Source of the DNA: Acheta domesticus
Taxonomy: Eukaryota; Arthropoda; Insecta; Orthoptera; Gryllidae
DNA length: 64,000 nt
Reading direction: 5' to 3'
NCBI GenBank assembly: GCA_031308135.1
Contig: JAHLJT010000631.1
Coordinates: forward strand, 195,476,685 to 195,540,684
The notes under the pieces are model-generated. The model had not been told where the DNA came from, made no database searches, and worked only from the letters and a program-made list of their open reading frames with translations. The translations under genes were made by a program, and so were the position numbers. This document shows positions 1-10,179 of the stretch, piece after piece. How positions within the stretch are numbered: position 1 is the stretch's first letter; every line of letters begins with the position of its first letter.

Positions 1-479
1 GTGAGGTTTAGCGTGTCATTGAGAAGGCTTCTGGAGAAGGCAAGAAGTGGGCATTCAATGCATTAGGGCGTTACTTTCGTTGGATTATGTTTTGCTATTA
101 GAAGATTAAGTGGTTGAAAGTCAGAACTGTTGACATAGCGACTATTGGAGATCTAGTGTGCTGATGAAGGAAGCAAAGAATCGGTGTTACCTACAAATCC
201 TGAATACTGCAAGCTCGTGCCAAAAAGCAAATCCCAAGGATATATAGATTACTTTAAAATGAGATGTGACAGACGTTAGAGCAAAGAATATAAAAATCGA
301 GAACGTCTAGACAGCATTTGTTACCAGAAATGGGGGTATTGGGTCACCCAATATGATATTTCCGGACTGGGAGCTCTTTCTGGTCATAGTGCAGATGGAC
401 TAGTTAGGCCCAAATACGACAGGTCACAGTGCCCGCCGCGTAACGGGTACATGAGCGGGCACAGAGAGGAAGTGATGCT

Positions 480-2190
480 GGTGATAGTACGCGTGACGGT
501 GATAGTGGAAGCGCCGGTGTGGCCGATGGTGAGAGAGGAAAGGATGGAGGCGATACTAGTGATGGTTGTAGCAGCGGTGTTGGTGGCGGGGCGGCGCAGA
601 TTCCGACTTCAACGGCACACGTGAAATCAACGAGCGCGGCTCTGTCGCTGGCGGCCGCGGGGTCGCGCTGGGCGGCTGGGGCAGGGAGGGGAGGGGAGGG
701 GAGGGGTGGGCACGGAGGGCGGGGCAGGTGGTGGCCCCGGCGCCTCATTAGAGCCCGCAGAGCCGCGTCGCGCGGCCGCCGTTATTGTCAATACGCGCAA
801 TTGAATCTTACGCTTTGACGGGCGGCGGGGCGCGAGCCGCTGGCGGGCATCGCTGTAACGAGCCACCGCCACCGCCGCCGCCACCATCGCGCCGCTTCTG
901 CCACCGCCACCAACGTCGCCAACGCTGTGCGGGCGCCCGCGCCGCGTCACCATCACAGCCACCGCCATTCTCCATCATAGCCAACATCCCCTCATTGAAA
1001 CCTCTCCAGCCAACGCTATCAAAACCACACTCGCTCAGCCACCGCCGCCACGGGCTCTGTTAACACTTTCACCTTCATCATCCTCGCCGCTGTAGCCACT
1101 GCAGGGGAAACGCTACGCCCGTGCCATCCTGCCATTCACCGCCGCTGTAACGAACATCCCCCATCATCACCGCTGCCACCGGCACCGCCGCCGCCGTCAT
1201 CCGGGCTGCCGTCACAACCACGGCTCCGGCCCGCGCCGCCACCGCCGCGGTGTCGGCTGCCAATTACCCTAACGACCGGCCGCCGACACGCGACACGTGT
1301 CCGCGTTCCCGCCGCCGCTCGTTCCCCGCCCCGCCCCGCCCCTCTGCCACGCGGGGGGGCGGCGCGGGCGTGGCGGTGCGCGGCCGGGGCGGGCCGACGC
1401 CGCGCGTAAATCCAGGGCCGCTGTCGCCGGCGGAGACGCGCACAAATCTTGGAGCTGTCGCCCGCAGGCGCTCGCCCGCGAGCCCGCCCGCGTCCCCGCC
1501 CGCGTCCCCGCCCGCGTCCCCGCCCAACCCCTGTTCGCCCCGCCGGTCGCACCACGCCCGCGCACCCGCCCAATGCGTCGCCCCGCCCAGTCCCGTGCGC
1601 ACACCCATGTCCCCACCCATGTCCCCACGCATGTTCCCGTCCATGTCCCCGGTCATGTCCCCGCCCATGTCCCCGCCCATGTCCCCGGTCATGTCCCCGC
1701 CCATGCCCCTGCCCATGCCCTGCCCGTGCCCTTGCTCCTGCCGATACCCCCACTCATGCCCCCCATGTCCCCGCCCGGGCAACCGCCCATGTCTCCACCC
1801 ATGCCCCCGCCCATGCCTACGCCCAAGCCACCACTCCCGCCCATGCCCATCCCCGTCCGCACCCTCCGCCATTGCCCACCGCCTTCGACCTCCATCTCCG
1901 CCGCCCAGGCCGTACAGGCCCCGGCTCAGGGCCCGGCGGGAGCACGCGCTGCCCCCAACGCCCCGCCCTGCCCCGCCCCTCCCCGCCCCGCCCCACCCCG
2001 CGCCGCCCCGCGCCGCGCCGCGCCGTCTCGCTTCGCCGCCGTCGCCGCCCGCGCCGTGCGTCCGCAGGGAGCGCCCCGTGTTTGCGGCTTTGCGGATCGA
2101 CAGCGCGTCCGGGAAGGGCCACGAACCTCGCGCCGCGTGCTGGATGCTCCGCGCGGGTTTTCTCAAATCAGACTTCTCGGGGAACGAGGG
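480..2190. other. GC/CpG-rich island A
   Basis: Very GC- and CpG-rich stretch in an otherwise AT-rich window. It runs from G-rich sequence near 650-830 to strongly C-rich sequence from 1250 to 2050. Long frames on both strands are Pro-, Arg- and Ala-rich and have no domain I recognise, so they are treated as composition artefacts. It could be a CpG-island promoter or origin, but no TATA box, Inr or splice structure was identified. It ends abruptly into AT-rich DNA near 2200. Confidence 0.8.
1484..1860 (+). repeat. 12-bp minisatellite (CATGTCCCCGCC and variants)
   Basis: A run of CGCGTCCCCGCC units near 1489-1524 is followed from about 1604 by degenerate 12-bp units around CATGTCCCCGCC, with CCGGTC, CCACGC and CCGTCC variants. 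The unit is divisible by three and free of stops, which explains the overlapping Ser-Pro-Pro-Met, His-Val-Pro-Ala and Gly-Asp-Met-Gly type frames. Copy borders blur after 1715. Confidence 0.85.
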
Positions 2191-2199
2191 ATCTGAGGC

Positions 2200-3277
2200 A
2201 GGGTTTGCCGTCGGTTTCATGTTCCGTTCTTTTCGGTGTTTTGCGTGGAAAAATAAAAAACTTCTCTTTTTCGACGATATTTAATTAAATATTTCTTGTA
2301 TACTTCATTCAAAAATATGCTTTTATTTACTTCTCCTATCAAATTCTGTTGCAATAAAGTAGTCTATTAATACTATTACTATATAAAAACTATTATTTGT
2401 ATTTATATTTATTTCAAAAATATTCACAGTGGGTCGTAAATAAGGACTAGATAATTTTTATTGTTAGGCCAATACTCATTGGAAGTTCTTCGAATTATCT
2501 TTAATAGTAAAACATAGTATTGTGAAGATTTTGTACTTTAATGAAGTATTCTGTCAATCAACTCCGTGGTAATAGTGTTGGTATTCACGCGCAACAAATT
2601 GTAAATAAGTAGTTATTGGAAATTACTATAGTTAGTATATTTTGAAAATAATGAAGTATGTAATGTCTCAAATGAGTACAAAAGCTTGTCTTGTGCGTTA
2701 GAATATTCATTTACAAGAACGATTCTGCTTCATCGGTAACGATAGAAGATCACTAGAAGGTACTATAAAAATGAAACATTCATTAGAAATACAATTAAAA
2801 GAATGTTTTCTGTGAACGTTTCATTGGAGTGATTTCATATGAGTATTAAATATTTTCAATTATAGTACATTTTAAAGCAAAAGTTTATGTGCATCTTGAA
2901 GTGCAATGGTATGAATGAACCCTCTCAGATTAATGTGATTATTCACACTTACAGTACGTATAAATGTGAACCTATTAAGGAATTTGTGAAAATGTGAATT
3001 GACACTAAAAGAACTTCTAATGGCAAAGAGAGATCAATTGCCAATAATATCGTAGAAGCACTGAAACTGAATCTGGTCTAAGTTAATCATTGAAAGGAGG
3101 CTGGAAAAGCCAAGTTACAGAGCAAATCATGCAGAAGAAAATCTGTAGGTTGTGAATAGTGAATGGTGCAGGGCAAAGAAATAAGCAAGATGAGCCTTTT
3201 TGAATAGGAAAATGATTAGTATAAATGGAGAGGCATCTAATGTACTCTTCTCTTTATACATAATCCTGTCAGTTACT
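2200..3277. other. AT-rich gene-free stretch
   Basis: AT-rich sequence with short open frames only. No repeat, RNA gene or coding segment is recognisable by eye. Confidence 0.6.
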
Positions 3278-4073
3278 TTAACCTCCCTGCGAGCGCGCGG
3301 CAGCACTCCGTGCTGCCTTCGTGTTTTCATTGTTCTCAAAGGGAGTACGGCTCTTTGACACGTCAGTGCAATTCAATATTCTCACTTGGCAAGATTCTAA
3401 ACGAAACGAAGGAATCTCCGTTCCTTTGCCTTCTTCCTATCAGTCGTAAAGAAGATTTGAAGGTAAAAATGTTCTGACTGCAGCTCTACCGCGCCCACTC
3501 ATGTAACTATTTTTGGTATTCCAAACTAACATTTTAATAATTCAGATTGTTAGTTTACATGCATTTGTGATCACTGTAAGCCAAATCAAAGAATTTAAAA
3601 TTGTTTTTGTTGATTTTTTCTATTATTTGCAGTCTAAATTTTGTTTCTCTTTGCTGAAACTTGTGTAACAAGAAAGAAATCGGGCATCTTCTTGAGTAAC
3701 TGGAAATGGCTTGTTGAAAACCAAATAATGCTCTCCTAAAGTTGAAAGGTAGTATACTGTTTCATTTACTTAATTTATTTATTTAACAAAAATTTTATAG
3801 TTAATTTTATTTTTATTTTTCATATATTTTGTTATAGGTTTTCTGAAACAATTTGTTATTTATTATTTTATACCTAAAACTAGCTACATTTCTCTTATTT
3901 ATAAAATTTATTAACGTTCAAAATGCAAAGATTGTTGTAAGTGTTCATTCTTCCTTCTTCAATTAAATAAAAGCAGTTTTGAGGGTGCAAAAGACAGTTA
4001 TCTTGAGGCAGCACGCAGTGCTTCTAAGAGCTCGCTTATGTGAGTATCATAAGCGCGCCCACCGGAAGGTTAA
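3278..4073. mobile_element. piggyBac-like MITE with TTAA target duplication
   Basis: The segment is bounded on both sides by TTAA (3278-3281 and 4070-4073), the target duplication of piggyBac-type elements. Just inside, the ends are imperfect inverted repeats: left CCTCCCTGCGAGCGCGC (3282-3298), and right in reverse complement CCTTCCGGTGGGCGCGC, 13 of 17 matching. A subterminal hairpin follows each end: GGCAGCAC-TCC-GTGCTGCC at 3299-3317, and GGCAGCAC with its partner GTGCTTC near 4005-4023. The 788-bp interior has no transposase frame, so it would be non-autonomous. TTAA plus TIR plus paired subterminal hairpins make this assignment fairly strong, but I have not seen a related autonomous copy. 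Confidence 0.72.
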
Positions 4074-4697
4074 GTATATACCGTTCCTGGAAATGAACTT
4101 AGTTTTGGAGGTGTTTATGCGAGTATGGTAGCGGCTCTGACAGGGTGACGAATAACACGTCCTCTACAATTATTTCAAGAATAATGAGAAGTTTCATTCT
4201 AATTTTGTGGTTAACTAATGACACTCTTGGTATAAGAAATTATTGATAAATTGATGTTTACTCGCTGTATAATATTCAGATTAGAACAATAACCTGATGA
4301 ACTTAAAAAGATTTCGCCGTCCTTTATTAGACAAAAATGCGTGAGCAAGGAATATTTTTAATATCCTCCAGAACTATGGGGTACGTTAGAAATAGGGATA
4401 ACCTGTGAGTCTGAATTTCCTTATGTAACGAAGAGAAACAGAATAAGAACATTTTTCCAATCGCTGACCTCTTCAGATCCGCGTCTATCATCACCACTAT
4501 TTTCTTTGTAGCAACCGTCGTTTTCTAAGTTGCCAGAGTGGAGAAAAAAGTCAGTACTAGAAGCGACTCTTAGGAATATTTTTGTATTTTCATCCAATTT
4601 CTTGGATTGCATCATTAATTCCGTTTTGTGAAACTCAATAAGTATTTAGGGTTCATCCTCCTGATTAAATTATTGCCTAAAAATGGAATATTTTCAT
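4074..4697. other. AT-rich gene-free stretch
   Basis: No convincing gene, RNA or repeat is visible between the MITE and the trinucleotide array. Confidence 0.5.
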
Positions 4698-4722
4698 ATT
4701 ATTATTATTATTAGTAGTAGTA

Positions 4723-4799
<77 letters not shown>

Positions 4800-4812
4800 C
4801 GTAGTAATAATA
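4698..4812 (+). repeat. (ATT)n(TAG)n trinucleotide microsatellite
   Basis: A short ATT run passes into about 29 TAG units, with one early AAG interruption and a TCG interruption near the end, then returns to TAATAATAG. It is a simple compound repeat. Confidence 0.97.
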
Positions 4813-5289
4813 GAACAATTAATTATTTACAAACGACGATGATCTTATTTTATTAGTGGCTACTTGAAAATTGCAATTTGTTTTAATGATCAGTTGCGCT
4901 TCTGAGTAATTTGCCCCTCTGAATCAGTATTCTCCCTCCTGAAAGTTTTTGAGACCAAAAATTCCAAAAGAGTACCTTTTCATGCTACATTATGTCAAAG
5001 CCAATATTAATTAGAAGCTCAAAGTTTATTTAAATATAAATTAGGAAAGAGAAATGAATCATTGTTTTAATCCTTGACCCTAGATTGCTTACGTTCCACG
5101 TTGTGCTCAATTTTAATCTAGAGAGAAGCCTGGCAATTGTTATATTTAGACTTTTGTGACTGCGGTGAATACTAACGCAGTTACCAAAACTGTTGTTGTT
5201 AACCTTTATTATTAAATTCTATTACTGCAAGATAGCTTTGCCTTTTTGAATCTAACACAAAAATATTATTAACTTCAATAAATCTTTAA

Positions 5290-5475
5290 ACGTTGTCGCC
5301 TTGAACTGAAGTCCCGTAAAGGCAAGCACTTAGATATCATCCAAATTGGGAGATACGTCCGTGACTGCATGTAAATAATGACAGAGGAAGGGAAATCTCT
5401 GTAGTCAGATCTGCTGGAATTCAAACCGCCGTCTCAGAAGTAAATATGGGTGCCCTACCACTGATCAATGGATCT
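5290..5475 (-). mobile_element. tRNA-derived SINE-like fragment
   Basis: On the minus strand a tRNA-like head is visible. The A-box-like TGATCAGTGGTAGG is at 5467-5454 and the B-box-like GGTTTGAATTCC is at 5427-5416, about 40 bp apart, as in RNA polymerase III internal promoters. The GTGGTAG...GGTTTGAATTCC pattern is closest to tRNA-Gly-like sequences, but the stems are not intact, so a working tRNA is unlikely. The body would extend leftwards; its 3' end is uncertain. Confidence 0.5.
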
Positions 5476-5914
5476 TCTCAGCCAAAGGAGAAATGCGGAT
5501 GATATCTGAGCAAGCGGCAGACATTTCTGATAGAAAGTATTATCTGTACGATGTCGCTGGGAAGAAAAGCTAAATCAGCGAGTGAATCATAAGAATTGAC
5601 CGATAAAATTGGTTGGATGAGTTTGTTCATCGAACGGGCTGCTGAGCGGCAGCACGAGTAAGGTAGCTTAGAGACAGCAGGTGGACCATCAAATGGTTCG
5701 GTATGCGCATTGAGGGAGATCGTTTGGATCATGGTTAGTGCGGCGCAGCTAAAACGTCTGATTGGGTGTGGAGGTTGACGGGGGAAGCCGGGTGAAAGTA
5801 GTGCATGAAGGGAGTGGGCGGGAATGCGGGGTGAGCCGGTTGGGCGGGGCGCGGTCGGTGGGTGGCGACGGCGGCGGCGGCGGCGCGCCGCCGGCAGAGC
5901 GCGGGTCGATGCCA

Positions 5915-5922
5915 TGACGTCA
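5915..5922. promoter_or_regulatory. CRE palindrome TGACGTCA
   Basis: Perfect 8-bp CREB/ATF full site inside island B. Two more perfect copies lie at 6809-6816, at the other edge of the same island, and at 19902-19909. Chance occurrence cannot be excluded. Confidence 0.4.
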
Positions 5923-5962
5923 CTGGGCCCCGCCGTCGCCGCCGCCGAGTTTTGTTCGCTCG

Positions 5963-5986
5963 CTTCCGGCGCGCTGGCCGCCGGAA
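5963..5986. promoter_or_regulatory. inverted ETS-type pair
   Basis: CTTCCGGCG at 5963-5971 and CCGGAA at 5981-5986 form an inverted pair around a GC core. ETS/GABP-type cores of this kind are common in TATA-less CpG promoters, and the CRE lies about 40 bp upstream. Confidence 0.3.
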
Positions 5987-6289
5987 ACGCCGGCCGCGAC
6001 GCGATACCAGCGCAGCGCAGAGCGGGCGACGCAGCAACAGCAGCGGGGGATGGATGATGCCTTTAGCGACGAAGGCCGGGTGGGGGGTGAGATGGGCTGG
6101 TGGTGACGGTGGCAGTGATGTTATTGGCGGCGGCGGTTACAGTGGGTATGTAGATGATGCTGGTGGGAGTGTATGTGGTGATGGCGGGTGTGTGGATGGT
6201 GGTGGATGGCAGCCCTGGTAACGGCGGTACCGTAGCGAAGGCAGTGTTGAGGGCCGTGGGAAAAACTGTGGAAAGACGGTGACGCAGAA

Positions 6290-6680
6290 TGACGTGGGAG
6301 ATGCCACGGGCGGTGACGCGGGTTGTAACGCGGGCGGTGACACGGACGGTGAGGCGGGCGGTGAGGCGGATGATGAGGCGGGCAGTGACGCGGGTGGTGA
6401 CGCGGGCGGAGACATGGGAAGTGACGGGACAAAGACGCGACAGATGAAACGGGCGGTGACGCGGGCGGCGACGAAAACGCAGAGAGTTGTGATACAGTGG
6501 TGACGGGGCGGTGACGCGGGAGATGACATGGGAAGTGACGGGGCGGTGACGCGAGATGTGTCGCGAGCAATGAAAATGGCGGTGACGCGGGCGCCGACGG
6601 AAACGCCAGGGGCGGTAACGCGGCGGCGACGCGGCCGGTGTCGCGGCTGGTGATGCGGGCGGTGACGCAGGCAGCAAAGA
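6290..6680 (+). repeat. degenerate 12-bp minisatellite (GGCGGTGACGCG)
   Basis: Many imperfect copies of a GGCGGTGACGCG-like unit, with TGACACGG, TGAGGCGG and GAAGTGACGGG variants. The period is a multiple of three, giving long spurious frames on both strands (His/Arg/Pro/Ser-rich on minus, Gly/Asp-rich on plus). Confidence 0.75.
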
Positions 6681-6959
6681 GAGCGGCAACGGGAGCGGTG
6701 ACGGGGGCGGGACTCGGAGGGCGACACGCGTGGTGGCGAGGTCGGTGGCGGAGATGGCAGCGGCGACGGTGGGCGAGGCGGAGGGACACTAGCCCGCAGC
6801 CGCGGCCGTGACGTCAGAAGCTGGGGCGCGGCAGGAAACGACCACCGACGACATGGCGCTGAGTTGAGTAAACGTCGATCTCTGCCTGAGAGGACTGGAA
6901 CACAAGTTCGTCCGCTGTGCGCGGACAGCGGCTCATCTGTTTCAGCAGAAAACAATGCA

Positions 6960-7650
6960 AGCGCAGTTAGTCTTACCCCAATGTAGAGCGAGTTAGTCTT
7001 TTTTGTATTGGTTTTTGTTAAAGGACATCCGAATATAAGAAAATATATGCAATTTATATTTAATGTTCCGATTTACAAATTCTTCCAGTTTCTTTTAATT
7101 TCCTCATCAATTATGACAAAATATATATTATCAATGCTGGAAAGCAACCGGAATTTTTCTATTATATTGCAGTTTCAAATTTAATCAACATTTATGAATT
7201 GTTGACGTACCGGAAGCTGTTCTTCTTTCAATAATTTTTCTTATCATACTTTCAGAGTTACTTAATATGAAATGTGTTTCTGCTTTTCAGTAAAATTACA
7301 AATTGTGATTCTATGTAAAATCTCTTTTTTAACGTAACAAAAATATAAAATATAACATGAATTAATATTATTAAATTAATTTTTCTCAAGCTGTGTATTA
7401 TCAATATTTTGAATTGAGTCTCATTTTTAAACGTTGTTTGGTTAAGAAACAAAACAAAAGTTAAAATTAATTTGAACTTTTGCTCCGCCATCTAGTTTTA
7501 ATATTAGGAGTTGAATATCTAAATTTAATTTGGCAAAAAAATAGTTTCGGAGTCACAGCTCTTGATTAACACAAAACACTGAAAATACGCATCTCCATCA
7601 TGGTTTCTCTCTGAGCTCAAGATTGCAGCCTTAGGTAGAACCATAAATCT
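6960..7650. other. AT-rich gene-free stretch
   Basis: AT-rich spacer between two CpG-rich islands. Nothing recognised. Confidence 0.5.
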
Positions 7651-7906
7651 TCCTCACTTGCCCGGACAATTTCATAACAGTCATTTGAAGCAGAGCGCGG
7701 CCAAACTTGCCGGAACAAGACACCGCACCCTCTTACCCCGTTGTCGCTTAACAAGCGCGGAACACGCGATAGGGGAGAAAAGCCCGACGGGAGCCGGCCT
7801 CGTATTTTTGGGCGCGAGGCGGACGGTTTATTGGACCATAGGGTCCGCGTAAACGAAGCACGACGGAGCGGCCACCTGCGGCGGCGGGGCGGCGCCGGGC
7901 AACGCG

Positions 7907-7924
7907 GCGTCGCCATGGCGACGC
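7907..7924. promoter_or_regulatory. palindromic RFX X-box-like site
   Basis: An 18-bp perfect palindrome, GCGTCGCCATGGCGACGC. Its 14-bp core GTCGCCATGGCGAC fits the degenerate RFX/MDBP consensus RTYRYYAYRGYRAY at every position and equals the classic X-box GTTGCCATGGCAAC with CpG in place of TpG/CpA. It lies in the promoter-like part of island C. In animals RFX factors bind such sites, often upstream of ciliary genes. No downstream gene is identifiable here. Confidence 0.5.
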
Positions 7925-8323
7925 GGAGCTAGCGGGGGGGAAGCCCAGGCGAGAGCCGTAAGCGTAGGCTAATTGCGCGTAAGACTCCGCGCGCCTCTCG
8001 CGTCAACTCTCTCGGCTTCCGCCTCGCCCGCCCCTGGGCCCCACCCGCCCCGGAGGCCCCCCCGCCCACCCCCGGCCACGGCCCCGCCACGCTCCAGCTT
8101 GCTCTGATTGCCCCGCCCCATCCCTCCCAGCTCCGTCCCGCCCCGCCCCATCCCTCCACGCCCCGTCCCGTCCTGCCCTACCCCCCGCCCCATCCCGACC
8201 CGCCCCATCCTGCAGCGCCCTGGTCCGCCCCGCCATGCTCTTCTCCGCCCCGCCACGCTCCTCTCCGCTCCACCCCGCCCCGTTCCGCCCCGTCGTGCAC
8301 CGCCACGCTCCCCTCCACCTATT

Positions 8324-8452
8324 CCCGCTCCGCCCATCCCCGCTCCGCCCATCCCCGCTCCGCCCATCCCCGCTCCGCCCATCCCCGCTCCGCCCATCCC
8401 CGCTCCGCCCATCCCCGCTCCGCCCATCCCCGCTCCGCCCATCCCCGCTCTG
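8324..8452 (+). repeat. 15-bp minisatellite (CCGCTCCGCCCATCC)
   Basis: About 8.5 near-identical tandem copies. Each unit is five codons, giving Pro-Ile-Pro-Ala-Pro or Leu-Arg-Pro-Ser-Pro on plus and Gly-Met-Gly-Gly-Ala on minus, which explains the overlapping open frames. Confidence 0.93.
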
Positions 8453-8799
8453 CCTCGTCCCTCTCTGCCCGTCCTTCTCCGCGCCGCCTTACTCCGCCCC
8501 GTCCAGGTCCGCCCTGACTCGCTTCGCCTCACACCACCCCGACCCGCTCCGACCCACCCCACCCCATCCCGCTCTGCTCCTCCCAGTCACGCCCCGCCCC
8601 ATCCTTCTGCGCCCTGCCCCTCTCCTCCCCACTTTGCCCCACCCCACAACGCTCCGCCCCGTCCTGCTCCGCCACGCTCCCCTCCGCCCATTTCCGCTTC
8701 TCCCCATTCGTCTCTGCCCGTTCCTCTCCGCTCCGCCTCACTCCGCCCCACTCTGCCCCGCTCCGCCCCGTCTCGCTCTACCCCGCCGCGCTCCGCCCC

Positions 8800-9010
8800 G
8801 CCGTGCTCCTCCCCGCCTCGCTCCGCCCCGCCTCGCTCCGCCCCGCCTCGCTCCACCCCCCTCACTCATCCCCGTCCCGCTTCGCCTCATCCGCCCTGCC
8901 CCGCCTCGCTCCACCCCGCCTCGCTTCACCCCGCCTCACTCATCCCCGTCCCGCTTCACCTCATCCGCCTTGCCCCGCCGCACTCCGCCCCGCCTCGCTT
9001 CGCCTCGTCC
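8800..9010 (+). repeat. 15-bp CGCCTCGCTCCGCCC array with about 76-bp higher-order copy
   Basis: Three or more CGCCTCGCTCCGCCC units from about 8815 are followed by a longer block containing CTCACTCATCCCCGTCCC. That block is repeated about 76 bp later (near 8861 and 8937), indicating a higher-order duplication. Confidence 0.7.
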
Positions 9011-10179
9011 GCCTCGTCCCGCCGCATCCCAGCCCCACCCCGCTTGCCTTCAACGCTCGCAAGCCCCTGCGTCCCTGGGGCCTTGCGGCGAGTGGCGGAG
9101 GAGCGATCGCGCATTACACAGATTGGCTGCCGCCTCCGCGCCCGCCCCCGCCCCGCCCCCGCCGCCATAACCTGCCTTGGCGCCGGCGGCACCCTCTTCG
9201 GCTCTTCCCGCTTCCCTACTTCCCCCGCTCCTTCGCAGCTACTATTAAACTCGTCCCTCCCAATTTACATTCCGCGGCACCCCTCTCTTAATCTGCAGCT
9301 TCGGTTTATCTGCGCTGCTTCAAATTTTGAGTGGCTTTGATACGTTTATAACTGTTGTTTTCCACTCAAATCTTAGTGAAGAAGTGTATAATAATTTTGG
9401 TGCCATTTTCTTCTTCCTTCTGTGCTTCTTTACCTCCCTTTCCTCATCACTAGTTCAATTGTTGCAGTGAAGTCCTGTCTTGCACTATTTGCACCTTCTT
9501 TGGCTCTTCCCGCTTCTCTTACTTCCCACTTCCGTCGCCGCAAGTAATGAACTCGTCCTTCCCGATTTTATATTTCGCCGGACTCTCCCTTAAGCTGTAG
9601 CTTAGGTTTATCTGCGCTGCTTCAAATTTTGAGCGGCTGTGATACGTTTATAGCCGTTCCTTTTCAGTTGAATCTCAGTGAAGAAGTGAATGCTACCATC
9701 CTTCCTCTTCTTCTGTGCTTCTTAACTTCTATTCTTTTTTCACTAGTTCAGCTGCTGCAGCCACGTTCAGTCTTGGCGTTACTGGTACCTTCTTCGGCAC
9801 TTCTGGCTTTTCTAATTCCCCCCTCCTTCGCTACTATTAAACTCGTTCCCTTTAATTTATATTCCGCCGAGCGGCTCTCTTAGGCTGGAGTTTCAATTTC
9901 TTTGCTCTGCTTCAAATGCATTCATTTATAACTATTAATTTCAGCCAAAAGATAGGAAAGTGAACAATTTTTGGGTTATTCTCACCTTTCAACTTATGTG
10001 ATTTTTAGAACCCTTCCCCCCTACAGTGCACTTGTACAACTGCGCAATCATGTTCTGTCTTCGCGTTAGCGGCACCCTCTTCCATTCTTCCTACTTCCTT
10101 CCTTACCTGTACCTCACCACGCTATTATTATACTCACCCCTCCGTTTACATTCCACCTCCCTCCTCTCTTTTTGAATTA

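Larger units (their letters stand above)
5820..6860. other. GC/CpG-rich island B, promoter-like at its left edge
   Basis: CpG-dense sequence with GCC/GCG runs. Its left part contains a perfect CRE palindrome and an inverted pair of ETS cores, so it looks more like a true CpG-island promoter than the pure minisatellite islands. The right part is a degenerate 12-bp array. No spliced gene can be attached to it in this window. Confidence 0.6.
7680..9290. other. GC/CpG-rich island C
   Basis: A CpG-dense left part (7680-7930) carries a palindromic X-box. It continues into about 1.3 kb of almost pure CCGC/CCCC sequence (8040-9170) made of decayed 14-16 bp units around CCGCTCCGCCC. Long frames on both strands (Pro/Ser/Ala/Arg-rich on plus, Gly/Ala/Arg-rich on minus) are low-complexity and overlap each other, so no gene is called. 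Confidence 0.8.

Noticed and set aside
1136..2288. Several long overlapping frames (200-344 codons) on both strands
   Set aside because: Low-complexity Pro/Arg/Gly/His products from a 12-bp stop-free repeat. The frames overlap each other on both strands and have no domain.
8108..9340. A 410-codon plus frame and a 311-codon overlapping frame
   Set aside because: Both derive from CCGCTCCGCCC-type repeats. No start context, splice sites or conserved motifs.
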